Assembly: GCF_005281475.1 (NCBI RefSeq)
Contig: NZ_CP040106.1
Span: forward strand, 5,446,001-5,510,000
Length of the DNA stretch: 64,000 nucleotides
From: Echinicola rosea
Lineage (GTDB): Bacteria > Bacteroidota > Bacteroidia > Cytophagales > Cyclobacteriaceae
Direction of reading: 5' to 3'
Below the pieces are notes generated by a model. It worked only from the letters and a program-made list of their open reading frames with translations, searched no databases and was not told where the DNA came from. The position numbers and the translations under genes are program-made. This document shows positions 26,187 through 33,752 of this stretch, one piece after another. The first letter of the stretch is position 1, and the number at the start of each line of letters is the position of its first letter.

Positions 26187-27923
26187 ATGCCACAAAAGAC
26201 AGAAATTAACAACATAGCACACAACTTGGCCCGGGCCCTGCTGCTGGTTTTGCTGTTCGCTTGGAGTGCTTCCGGCCAGGACACTTCCCTGGAGCCATCG
26301 AAGACGGTAATGTGGAACGTCAAGGACCACCAAGCCCAGGGGGACGGTAAGGCCGATGATACCGAGGCCATCCAACGAACCATCGGAATGGCCAGTGCCG
26401 GAGACACGGTCTGGATTCCCCAAGGCACCTACAAGGTACGGACATTGGGACTAAGGTCTGGCGTGCACATCAAGGCAGAAGGTACCTTGGTCCAGCAATT
26501 GGACAGTACACAGGAATTTACCAAGGGGCATCAGAATTCCACTGCTCCCCTTTTCCGCGGCAAGGACATCTCGAACGTCTCCATTTCCCTTAATGGCCAG
26601 GCCCTCCATGAGGCCATTTACCTGAGCGGCAGCCGTAATGTCACCATTTATGATTCCCATTTCGGGGGCGACAGCACCAAGCTCCGCTCATTTTCCGGCA
26701 TATTGCTGTACAAGTGCGCCGACATTACCATTGAGAAGACCACGGTGACGGGCTTTGGCACCGATCGGCTGCATACCGACAGCTACCAACCCGGGACCGG
26801 CATCAGGATCCTGGAAAGCAAAAGCATTCTGGTCCAAGCGGTCACCATCCGCAAAAACGGGGAGAACGGGGTGTTCATCCATTCCAGCCCTGATGTGCAG
26901 GTGCTCAACTCCACCATCAGCGAAAATGGCATGAGCGGCATCCAGGTTGCTTTCGGTACTACAGGAGTGGAAAAGGACTACCGGTTTGAAAACAATATCC
27001 TCCACGACAACGCCAGTGATGCAGTCGATATCAACAACCCTAGCTCCAAAGGCCCACTGGCCATCCATGCGTCCATCATCAACAACGACAGCAAGGACAA
27101 TGGGTATGTGGACGGAAAGTCCACCCCTGACGGATCGGGCATTGCCACGCTGGTCAATGTATCCGCTGTTGAGGTGATCGCCAACCGGGCCAAAGGAAAC
27201 AACCGTCCGGCCATATACATGGAAGACTGCGGCGAGATCCTGGTCAAGGACAATGTGGGCGACAACCAAGTGGAGCTGGTCGGCAGCCTTCGGCACCTTG
27301 ACATGCTGTCCAATGTATTCTCCAACGTCACCTTTATCAATAATGTGCATGCCCGGTATATCCTTATGGAAAACAACCAGCTGGCCACCCTCCACCTTCC
27401 CAACGGCATACGGACCGATTCGCTTTTGGTCCATAAAAACGAGTTGGGCAATGCATCCCTCAACATCAACCTTCAGGGAAACATCCAGCTCCAGGGCAAT
27501 CGCATCATCAATGAGGGAAAAAACCCGGCGATGCTACTGGTAAAAGCAGATGGTATCCGCATCGCCGACAACCACATCCTCAGCCACCGTGCCCCCGCCC
27601 TGACCATCCACGCCTCCGCCAAGGACGTCCTGGTCAAAGAAAACACGGTCCGGGCGGCCAACACCTGCATCATCGACCAAGGGGCGGCCAACCTACGCAT
27701 AGAGGGCAACAAGCTCACGGCCATGGAAACGGGCAGGCATTACTTTACCCTGAGAAGCAAAAACCCGCAAAACCTCCAGCTTGCTGGGAACGAACATACC
27801 GGCAAGGAGGAATTTCCCGTGATTTTTTTTGAAGGCAAGGGCACTGCCCGACTGAATGCCGAAAAAATCATCCGTGGCACCACTGATTTTGGCGAGGTAA
27901 AAGTAGCCACCAGCAACCTATAA
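26187..27923 (+). CDS. Secreted right-handed beta-helix protein (pectate-lyase-superfamily fold)
   Basis: A 578-aa exported protein with an N-terminal signal peptide (about 14-31, ending ASGQD). The N-terminal block MWNVKDHQAQGDGKADDTEAI and TVWIPQGTYKV (about 42-90) is the start motif of pectate_lyase_3/GH28-like beta-helices. Many parallel-beta-helix (PbH1) coils follow, rich in Asn and Ile (for example VTIRKNGENGVFIHSS and STISENGMSGIQVAF). Such folds include lyases, epimerases and glycosidases of polysaccharides, and some structural proteins. Located among polymer-synthesis genes, it may trim, epimerise or release the exported polysaccharide (inference). No catalytic residues can be assigned. 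Confidence 0.8.
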   Translation: MPQKTEINNIAHNLARALLLVLLFAWSASGQDTSLEPSKTVMWNVKDHQAQGDGKADDTEAIQRTIGMASAGDTVWIPQGTYKVRTLGLRSGVHIKAEGTLVQQLDSTQEFTKGHQNSTAPLFRGKDISNVSISLNGQALHEAIYLSGSRNVTIYDSHFGGDSTKLRSFSGILLYKCADITIEKTTVTGFGTDRLHTDSYQPGTGIRILESKSILVQAVTIRKNGENGVFIHSSPDVQVLNSTISENGMSGIQVAFGTTGVEKDYRFENNILHDNASDAVDINNPSSKGPLAIHASIINNDSKDNGYVDGKSTPDGSGIATLVNVSAVEVIANRAKGNNRPAIYMEDCGEILVKDNVGDNQVELVGSLRHLDMLSNVFSNVTFINNVHARYILMENNQLATLHLPNGIRTDSLLVHKNELGNASLNINLQGNIQLQGNRIINEGKNPAMLLVKADGIRIADNHILSHRAPALTIHASAKDVLVKENTVRAANTCIIDQGAANLRIEGNKLTAMETGRHYFTLRSKNPQNLQLAGNEHTGKEEFPVIFFEGKGTARLNAEKIIRGTTDFGEVKVATSNL

Positions 27924-27934
27924 TCTAACCCTGC

Positions 27935-28855
27935 ATGAAAACCAATCTTTTTATCCCTACGCTCAATGCCGGTGAAAAATGGCACGAAACATTGGAGCAG
28001 CTTGCTGCCCAAGACCTTCCCTTGCACCGAAAGGTGATCATCGACTCAGGATCCACCGATGGCACCTTGGACGATCCACTGTTGAGGGATTATGAAGTGA
28101 TCTCCATCGATAAAAAGGACTTTGACCATGGAGGAACCCGCCAAATGGCCGTGGAGAAATTTCCGGATGCAGATGTGTTTATATTCTTGACCCAAGATGC
28201 CATCCCCGCAGGCCCCTATGCCCTATCGGTGCTGGTGGCCGCCCTGGAAAACCACCCCGAACTCGGCATGGCCTATGGCCGACAGCTCCCCCACCATGGT
28301 GCGACCACCCTGGAATCCCATGCCCGGTTGTTCAATTATCCCAAAAAGAGCGAGACGCGCAGCCTGGAAGAGCGGCACCGGTATGGCATCAAGACGATTT
28401 CCTGTTCCAATTCCTTTGCTGCCTATCGCAAAACAGCCTTTTTCGATGCCGGGGGATTCCCAAAGGGGCTTATCCTCGGCGAGGATGCCTATATAGCAGG
28501 GAAAATGTTGCTAAAAGGATGGGAGATGGCCTATATCGCCACTGCACAGGTCCACCATTCCCATGATTATACGGTAAGGGAAGAATTTAAACGGTATTTC
28601 GATATCGGGGTCTTCCATGCGGACAGTGCTTGGATCTTTGACCATTTTGGTCGCGCCGAAGGCCGTGGAATGGAATACCTTCGATCGGAAATAGGCCATG
28701 TCCTGGAGCATGACCCCAAGGCACTTCCCAAATCCATCGCTTCCCTTTTCGCCAAATGGAGCGGTTATAAAATAGGCCTGGCGCACAAGCGGTTGCCAAC
28801 ATCTTTTAACAAATTTTTCTCCATGCACAAGCACTTTTGGCATTCCACACAGTGA
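27935..28855 (+). CDS. Glycosyltransferase family 2 protein (rhamnosyltransferase-like)
   Basis: A 306-aa GT-A glycosyltransferase. The first block is NLFIPTLNAGEKWHETLEQL (3-22), with IIDSGSTDGTLDDPL (about 35-49) and FDHGGTRQMAVEKFPDADVF. The last two are typical of the rhamnosyltransferase-like branch, whose members carry a DHGGTR segment. The acceptor/catalytic block is ILGEDAYIAGKMLLKGWEMAY (about 184-204), with ED as putative base. It starts 12 nt after the beta-helix gene and ends before a terminator at 28897. Confidence 0.88.
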   Translation: MKTNLFIPTLNAGEKWHETLEQLAAQDLPLHRKVIIDSGSTDGTLDDPLLRDYEVISIDKKDFDHGGTRQMAVEKFPDADVFIFLTQDAIPAGPYALSVLVAALENHPELGMAYGRQLPHHGATTLESHARLFNYPKKSETRSLEERHRYGIKTISCSNSFAAYRKTAFFDAGGFPKGLILGEDAYIAGKMLLKGWEMAYIATAQVHHSHDYTVREEFKRYFDIGVFHADSAWIFDHFGRAEGRGMEYLRSEIGHVLEHDPKALPKSIASLFAKWSGYKIGLAHKRLPTSFNKFFSMHKHFWHSTQ

Positions 28856-28896
28856 GTAAGCCTTCCCCATAAAACCACCACAAAATCAGCATTTAG

Positions 28897-28916
28897 AGCC
28901 TTTTAAAGGCTTTTTT
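28897..28916 (+). terminator. Intrinsic terminator after the glycosyltransferase cluster
   Basis: AGCCTTT and AAAGGCT pair across a two-base centre and are followed by a T-run (28911-28916). It lies 42 nt past the GT2 stop and separates it from the priming transferase gene. Confidence 0.75.
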
Positions 28917-28953
28917 GGGGCAATCCACCCCTTGGCATATATGTTGGCTTATG

Positions 28954-28987
28954 TTAGTCAGGTTTATTTTACTGATTTACTGACTAA
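28954..28987. promoter_or_regulatory. Inverted repeat upstream of the priming sugar transferase
   Basis: TTAGTCAG (28954-28961) and CTGACTAA (28980-28987) are perfectly inverted with an 18-bp spacer, which contains a second ACTGA copy. The right arm ends 12 nt before the ATG at 29000. It could be an operator overlapping the leader, or a small leader hairpin. Confidence 0.35.
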
Positions 28988-28999
28988 ACAACCAACAAG

Positions 29000-29719
29000 A
29001 TGGCTAACCATAATCAAGAAATCATTTATAACAGGACGCTGACCACGACGGCAGCGATACCCGATCTTTTCACCCTTTCGGACATGATCTCCAGGGACCG
29101 TCTCCAAAACGGTATCCTGCACATGCAGATGGACAGCACTACCAAGATCATGAAAAGGATGTTTGACATCTTCTTTTCTGCCATGGTACTGATCTTGGGT
29201 GCTCCGGTATATGTGGCCCTGATGGCCATCACCAAACTGACTTCCAAAGGACCGGTCTTCTATAAACAGGAACGTATCGGTGAAAACGGGACTCCTTTTG
29301 AGATATATAAGTTCAGGAGCATGTATATCGATGCCGAGAAAAACGGTCCTCAGCTCACAAGCGGCAACGATCCCAGGGTCACCAAATGGGGCAGTTTCAT
29401 GCGCAAGACCCACTTGGACGAAATCCCCCAGTTCTTCAATGTACTGAAAGGTGACATGTCCATCGTGGGGCCAAGACCGGAAAGGGAGCACTTTATCAAC
29501 CAGATTGTCAGTGTGTCTCCCAGTTATAAGAAACTACAGGGCATCAAACCCGGGATTACTTCCATCGGCCAGGTATATTATGGCTATGCCGAGACCGTGC
29601 AGGAAATGGTCGAACGGATGAAATACGACCTGCTTTACCTTACTGGTCCCAGCCTGAAGACCGATATGTTCATCATCTACCAAACCGTCAAGGTAATGGT
29701 AAATGGCAAAGGCCAATAA
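29000..29719 (+). CDS. Undecaprenyl-phosphate sugar-1-phosphate transferase (priming glycosyltransferase)
   Basis: Monotopic enzyme of 239 aa that starts polymer synthesis by moving a sugar-1-phosphate onto undecaprenyl phosphate at the inner membrane. About 50 polar residues precede KRMFDIFFSAMVLI, the single re-entrant hydrophobic segment (about 52-75). The family signatures follow in order: SKGPVFYKQERIG (81-93), FEIYKFRSM (about 99-107), then MRKTHLDEIPQFFNVLKGDM and SIVGPRPER. It is the catalytic (PglC/WbaP C-terminal) part only, without the N-terminal sensor half of long homologues. It stands as its own unit between two terminators at the end of the polysaccharide cluster. Confidence 0.92.
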   Translation: MANHNQEIIYNRTLTTTAAIPDLFTLSDMISRDRLQNGILHMQMDSTTKIMKRMFDIFFSAMVLILGAPVYVALMAITKLTSKGPVFYKQERIGENGTPFEIYKFRSMYIDAEKNGPQLTSGNDPRVTKWGSFMRKTHLDEIPQFFNVLKGDMSIVGPRPEREHFINQIVSVSPSYKKLQGIKPGITSIGQVYYGYAETVQEMVERMKYDLLYLTGPSLKTDMFIIYQTVKVMVNGKGQ

Positions 29720-29759
29720 AAGCACAACCAACTAACCACTATACATAAACCACAGCCTG

Positions 29760-29858
29760 ACCGGCTCACCTTTCCCTGAAACGTCCCGTTTCTGCTACAA
29801 TCCAACATCGCTAATAACTGTTTGAAAAGGGATTTGGGAAAGGTGATCCGGTTTTTTT
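29760..29858 (+). terminator. Large interrupted-stem terminator with internal hairpin
   Basis: ACCGG-CT-CACCTTTCCC (29760-29776) pairs with GGGAAAGGTG-AT-CCGGT (29836-29852), interrupted only by one 2x2 internal loop, and a T-run (29852-29858) follows. The 59-nt loop contains its own perfect stem, GAAACG/CGTTTC (29778-29792). It lies 40 nt past the priming transferase stop. Confidence 0.65.
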
Positions 29859-29902
29859 GTGCAGGCAGGCAACAATGTTTTCGAGGAATAGTTTCTATAT
29901 TA

Positions 29903-29926
29903 CCCCCTAGCCCCCTAAAAGGGGGA
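29903..29926. repeat. C-rich/G-rich palindrome of a common intergenic type
   Basis: CCCCC-TAAAA-GGGGG (29911-29925), preceded by CCCCCTAG. To my recollection this motif recurs between genes in many bacterial genomes. The hairpin lacks a T-tract on either side. Confidence 0.5.
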
Positions 29927-30073
29927 ACTGTTTCGTTTAACATTTATGATAAAGATTAGAGGGCCCGTACCGGAATATATTGGGAAAGGCATCCTATATT
30001 TTAAAAACAGATGGCTTCTTCCCTCCGTCCATCGCATTGACGGATTGGTTTCGGTTTCAGAATCGAATTCAAG

Positions 30074-31624
30074 TTAGTAAGCCAATGAAAAGGAATCAAA
30101 CACCGCATTACCATCTCCTTCGACGAAAAGCCCGGGTTTTACGCCCCACTGCCAGAACTCCAGAAATTCTCCCTTAAGCAGGTCACTTCCTGTTCCGTCC
30201 ACCGACAGCTGTTGCCATTCACCATCTTCTCTTTGATAGGCAAAACGTACTTCATGGCCGTTTTCTACCTGTGCTTTGAGGGCGATCTGTTCACGCTCCA
30301 CTGTCACACCTTTTCCCAGTGCGGTATATTTTCCGTCCCTGACCTCAAAAACCGCCAGTTTGCCGTCTTTCAACCCCGCTCCGAGCATATTGGCATGGGT
30401 ACCGTATAGCATCAGCCCTTTGAGGTGATCGTCCTCGTTGGGCAATTCCGCCACCACTTGATAGGCCGGCTTTTCGGGCACCACACAAAGTGCCGTGGCC
30501 CAGGCCTCCTGCTTCAGGCTGCCCGACAACTGCAACTGTCCATCCTCCACCCTTGTGGAGGGTTCGTTACTGGCCAGGTCCCAGCGCCACCAACCCTTGA
30601 GCTGATCCCCATCAAAGTCATCGTCAATGGAAAGTGGGGAGACACCACCAGTACTGTCCGCCATCAGGTCCACCGTCTTAAAATATGGCCAACCCGTCTT
30701 TTCGTCCCAATAAAACGGGCTGAGCAATGCCGACCTGCCCATATACGGAAAGCCCTCCTTGGCATAGGCATGGAAGAGGTAATACCAACGGTCACTGCCT
30801 GTGGAAACAGGTGTGCCGTGTCCCGGGCATTTCCAGTTGCCAAAATCGGTCAAAATGGGGTTTCCGCTATATTTTTCCCAAGGCCCTTCCATCTGCTTTG
30901 CCCTGGCCACGCCGACCTTGTAGTCGCAGCCACCACCACAACAGGCCGCACCCGAGTAAAGCAAGTACAGGTACTCCCCGTGCCGTACAATGGACTGCCC
31001 TTCGATCCCGCCACGCTCCCAGTTGTCCGTTTCGGCGGTCACCACGGGAAAAGCCTCCCCTTCAAGCGACAGGCCATCCCCGGAAAGCTTGGATCCCAGC
31101 AGCTGGATAGGCTTATCGGGATTGAGCCCGTAGGCCTTCCAAGTAATATAAAGCTGTCCCTTCTGGTCAAACACATAGGCATCGATGCTTTCCGAGCCCC
31201 ATTCGATCAGCTCGCCATGGTCGGTAAAGCCCTTGCTGATATCAGCGGTACTGGCCACGCCGATGCAGGAGATGCCGTCCTTTCGGCGCGCGGTATAATA
31301 ACAGAAAAACTTCCCGTCAAGATAAAACAGCTCCGGAGCCCAAAAGCTCCCCATCGTCCAATCGGGTGCCTCCATGAACACATAACTTTCAAACTGCCAA
31401 GTTTCAAGGTCGGTAGAGGAATAAATGGGATAGATCGGCGCCCAGTCATTGGAGGTGCCACAGGCATAATAGGTCCCGTCCACTTCGATCACCGAAGGGT
31501 CGGGAAACTCCCCGCGGATGATGGGGTTTTGGATGGAAACAGGCTGATGGGAAGCTTCTTCCTGCTTGGTTCCCCCGCAAGCACACAGCAGGGCAAGGCA
31601 TAAAAATAGAATAGGTCTGTTCAT
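30074..31624 (-). CDS. Glycoside hydrolase family 43 lipoprotein
   Basis: A 516-aa predicted surface or periplasmic lipoprotein (Cys14/Cys16 in ALLCACGG). The five-bladed GH43 propeller covers about 30-330. Likely catalytic residues are Asp42 as base in FPDPSV, Asp148 as pKa modulator in SIDAYVF, and Glu208 as acid in GIEGQSIV. A Cys-rich loop, CCGGGCDY (228-235), is present. A second beta-sandwich, about 345-516, resembles the C-terminal accessory domain of GH43 xylosidase/arabinofuranosidase-type enzymes. The activity is probably on beta-xylosides, alpha-arabinosides or galactans, but subfamily is not decided. It is transcribed alone, convergent with the priming transferase gene and divergent from the sigma gene at 32003. 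Confidence 0.88.
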   Translation of the reverse strand: MNRPILFLCLALLCACGGTKQEEASHQPVSIQNPIIRGEFPDPSVIEVDGTYYACGTSNDWAPIYPIYSSTDLETWQFESYVFMEAPDWTMGSFWAPELFYLDGKFFCYYTARRKDGISCIGVASTADISKGFTDHGELIEWGSESIDAYVFDQKGQLYITWKAYGLNPDKPIQLLGSKLSGDGLSLEGEAFPVVTAETDNWERGGIEGQSIVRHGEYLYLLYSGAACCGGGCDYKVGVARAKQMEGPWEKYSGNPILTDFGNWKCPGHGTPVSTGSDRWYYLFHAYAKEGFPYMGRSALLSPFYWDEKTGWPYFKTVDLMADSTGGVSPLSIDDDFDGDQLKGWWRWDLASNEPSTRVEDGQLQLSGSLKQEAWATALCVVPEKPAYQVVAELPNEDDHLKGLMLYGTHANMLGAGLKDGKLAVFEVRDGKYTALGKGVTVEREQIALKAQVENGHEVRFAYQREDGEWQQLSVDGTGSDLLKGEFLEFWQWGVKPGLFVEGDGNAVFDSFSLAY

Positions 31625-32002
31625 AGGTTTATCGATTTAGTAAGTAAATATAAAGATATCCCGCCAAACTGCAACAACTTAAGATCCCTGGTCACGAGAA
31701 AAGCCCCCCCTTGAACCGTTCCTGTTTTCCGGTAGTAACTTTCAAGGTTGTGGCCGGGAATTCACAAAGACCATATTATGTATATCCGCAAATGCACCAG
31801 TGGCCAAATAAACCAACAGCAACAATGGCAATAGGTTGTTTATGTTGCTGGGGCCAATAAATTATAGGATCCGGTACCATGGTACGGACCTGTTCTGCAC
31901 CGGCTATCTCCCAAGAATGGAATCTTTAATAAATACTTAACTGTCATAGGTACGTGTTTTTCATGATTATGGGCTTTATTTGAAAATATAAAATCCCCAC
32001 CC
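31625..32002. other. Divergent intergenic region between GH43 and ECF sigma genes
   Basis: 378 bp without a gene, expected to hold two divergent promoters. A 12-bp palindrome, GTACCATGGTAC (31874-31885), and an 8-base inverted pair, CCTTGAAA/TTTCAAGG-like, near 31711-31756 were seen. No convincing TAnnTTTG box was found. Confidence 0.5.
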
Positions 32003-32572
32003 ATGACCCTTGACCATTGTTCAGACCAGGAACTGCTACTCCTTGTAAAAGAGGGGAACACCCTTGCCTTTGACGAGCTGTTCAACAGGCATTGGGAAGT
32101 GCTGTACCTTAGGTCCTTCAGTCTGCTACGTGACCCTGCGACCTGCGAGGACATCGTCCAGGATGTTTTTTTGAAAATATGGCAGAACCGCGACACCATC
32201 CAGATCAGCCACTTCAACAGCTACCTGCAAACGAGCGCCCGCAATGGTGCCCTTAAGTTCCTTGCCAAACAAAAACTGGAGGCACGGCACCTCAACACCA
32301 TTTCAACATTGGAACTGCTCTACCATACCGAAGATGAAATGGATGCAAAGGAGCTGGAAAGCGAGGTTTTGGCCTCTTTGGAACACCTGCCCAAAAGGTG
32401 CAGGGAAATCTTTGTGCTCAGCAGGTTCAACAACATGTCCAATGGCGAAATTGCCAAAAAACTAATGCTCAGCCACCGGACAGTGGAAAACCAACTGTAC
32501 AGGGCCATCAAGCACCTACGTGAGGTCCTTCCCCATATCCTGTGCTGGCACATTTTCAATGGCTGGTATTAA
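32003..32572 (+). CDS. ECF RNA polymerase sigma factor (FecI-like)
   Basis: A 189-aa ECF sigma factor. Region 2 covers about 10-80 (LAFDELFNRHWEVLYLRSF, then CEDIVQDVFLKIWQNRD). Region 4 covers about 125-178 (LPKRCREIFVLSRFNNMSNG, then LSHRTVENQLYRAIKHLRE). It heads a unit with the FecR gene 97 nt downstream, a TonB receptor and a phosphatase. It should bind the neighbouring FecR and transcribe the receptor operon on induction (family knowledge). Confidence 0.94.
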   Translation: MTLDHCSDQELLLLVKEGNTLAFDELFNRHWEVLYLRSFSLLRDPATCEDIVQDVFLKIWQNRDTIQISHFNSYLQTSARNGALKFLAKQKLEARHLNTISTLELLYHTEDEMDAKELESEVLASLEHLPKRCREIFVLSRFNNMSNGEIAKKLMLSHRTVENQLYRAIKHLREVLPHILCWHIFNGWY

Positions 32573-32669
32573 GGTAAGGTTACCCAGGTTAAACAATGGT
32601 TAATTCCACCATTCACCATGAGTGCATTGCCTGCCAAACCGGTCTATATAGTTGAACAGGGCAAGTACC

Positions 32670-33623
32670 ATGAAGCGCAAAGAACAGCAATTATTTGAAA
32701 ATTACCTGAAGGGAAGGTTATCGGAAAACCGGAAAAAGCTGGTTGAGGAATTCTATGAAATGGAGTCCCGGCGGACCACTGGGTGGGACACCCTTCGAAT
32801 GGGAAATAAAGAGGATGTCAAAAGGCGGATAAAGCCCCGTCCGGTCTCCGGTAACAGCAGGCGCCGAATACCCATTGTCAATATCGCCGCGTCATTGTTG
32901 CTGGCATTGGCTGTTTCCTTTATCGTTTTTGTTTCCCTTCCCAAAAATCCCCCGGTGGAGATGGTCGAAAAGACAACCGCCTATGGACAGACCTCAACGA
33001 TCCATTTGGAGGACGGCTCCACCATATGGCTTAACGCAGGAAGCACGGTAAGTTATCCAAAGCATTTTCCTTCCGGATCACGGCAGGTCAACTTGGTCGG
33101 GGAAGCCTTTTTCGAGATCCGGCCCGATGTTTCACGGCCTTTTGTGGTCAGTACCCCAACGATGACGACCACCGTACTGGGCACTTCCTTTAACATTACC
33201 GCCTACCACAGGGACCCTACGACCATTACGGTTAGCACGGGCAAGGTTCTGGTCCAACGGCTTCCCGCAGCACCACTCTCCCCGTCCAAGAGGGAAATGA
33301 TCCTCTACCCGAACGAACAGGTGGTCCTGAAGGGCTACGACTCCCCCATGTCCAGGGCATCCGTGAATGCCGAAAGGTACAGTTCCTGGAGGACCGGGGA
33401 GTACTTTTTGGACCAGATGACCATGGGTACGCTTGCCGGGACATTGGAAAGGAGGTTCGGTGTCAGGTTCATCTTCCATGATGAACAGCTCAAGGACTGC
33501 CAATTGTCGGGAAGGGTAAAAAAACAGTCCCTGTCCGCATTGATGGAACTACTGGCCACCACCCTGGCCATAGAATATAAAATAGATGGAAAAAAAGTAC
33601 ACCTGTATGGCCGTAGTTGTTGA
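32670..33623 (+). CDS. FecR-family anti-sigma factor
   Basis: A 317-aa inner-membrane anti-sigma regulator. The ATG at 32670 is chosen over an in-frame TTG at 32652. A basic N-terminal cytosolic part (about 1-65) precedes one membrane segment (about 67-88, VNIAASLLLALAVSFIVFV). The FecR domain follows (about 105-200, with IHLEDGSTIWLNAGSTVSYP and VNLVGEAFFEI), then a C-terminal DUF4974-type domain (about 245-317, LAGTLERRFGVRFIF). Its partners are the sigma factor upstream and the STN domain of the TonB receptor downstream. Confidence 0.92.
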   Translation: MKRKEQQLFENYLKGRLSENRKKLVEEFYEMESRRTTGWDTLRMGNKEDVKRRIKPRPVSGNSRRRIPIVNIAASLLLALAVSFIVFVSLPKNPPVEMVEKTTAYGQTSTIHLEDGSTIWLNAGSTVSYPKHFPSGSRQVNLVGEAFFEIRPDVSRPFVVSTPTMTTTVLGTSFNITAYHRDPTTITVSTGKVLVQRLPAAPLSPSKREMILYPNEQVVLKGYDSPMSRASVNAERYSSWRTGEYFLDQMTMGTLAGTLERRFGVRFIFHDEQLKDCQLSGRVKKQSLSALMELLATTLAIEYKIDGKKVHLYGRSC

Positions 33624-33662
33624 ACCTCAAGCACATTGCCTATGTAACACCCATGAAAAAAG

Positions 33663-33711
33663 GGTGCCGGACATGTTCGCACCACGTCCAGCACCTCGCT
33701 TTGTACAAAGC
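33663..33711. promoter_or_regulatory. Hairpin plus 14-bp palindrome between fecR and the TonB receptor gene
   Basis: An imperfect stem, GGTGC-C-GGAC-A-TG / CA-C-GTCC-A-GCACC (33663-33695), is followed by a perfect palindrome, GCTTTGTACAAAGC (33698-33711), whose right edge is 41 nt before the receptor ATG. The first may attenuate read-through from fecR. The second has the form of a dimeric operator. The function is inferred. Confidence 0.4.
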
Positions 33712-33752
33712 AACCGTTTCAAATCATTCCAATTCAAAACTTTCTCAAAACT

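Larger units (their letters stand above)
29720..30073. other. Convergent intergenic region between the priming transferase and GH43 genes
   Basis: 354 bp with no credible gene. It contains a long-armed terminator (29760-29858) and a C5-T-A4-G5 hairpin (29911-29925). The remainder shows no recognised feature. Confidence 0.6.

Noticed and set aside
31874-31885. 12-bp palindrome GTACCATGGTAC in the GH43-sigma gap
   Set aside because: Short, with no loop and far from both start codons; may occur by chance.
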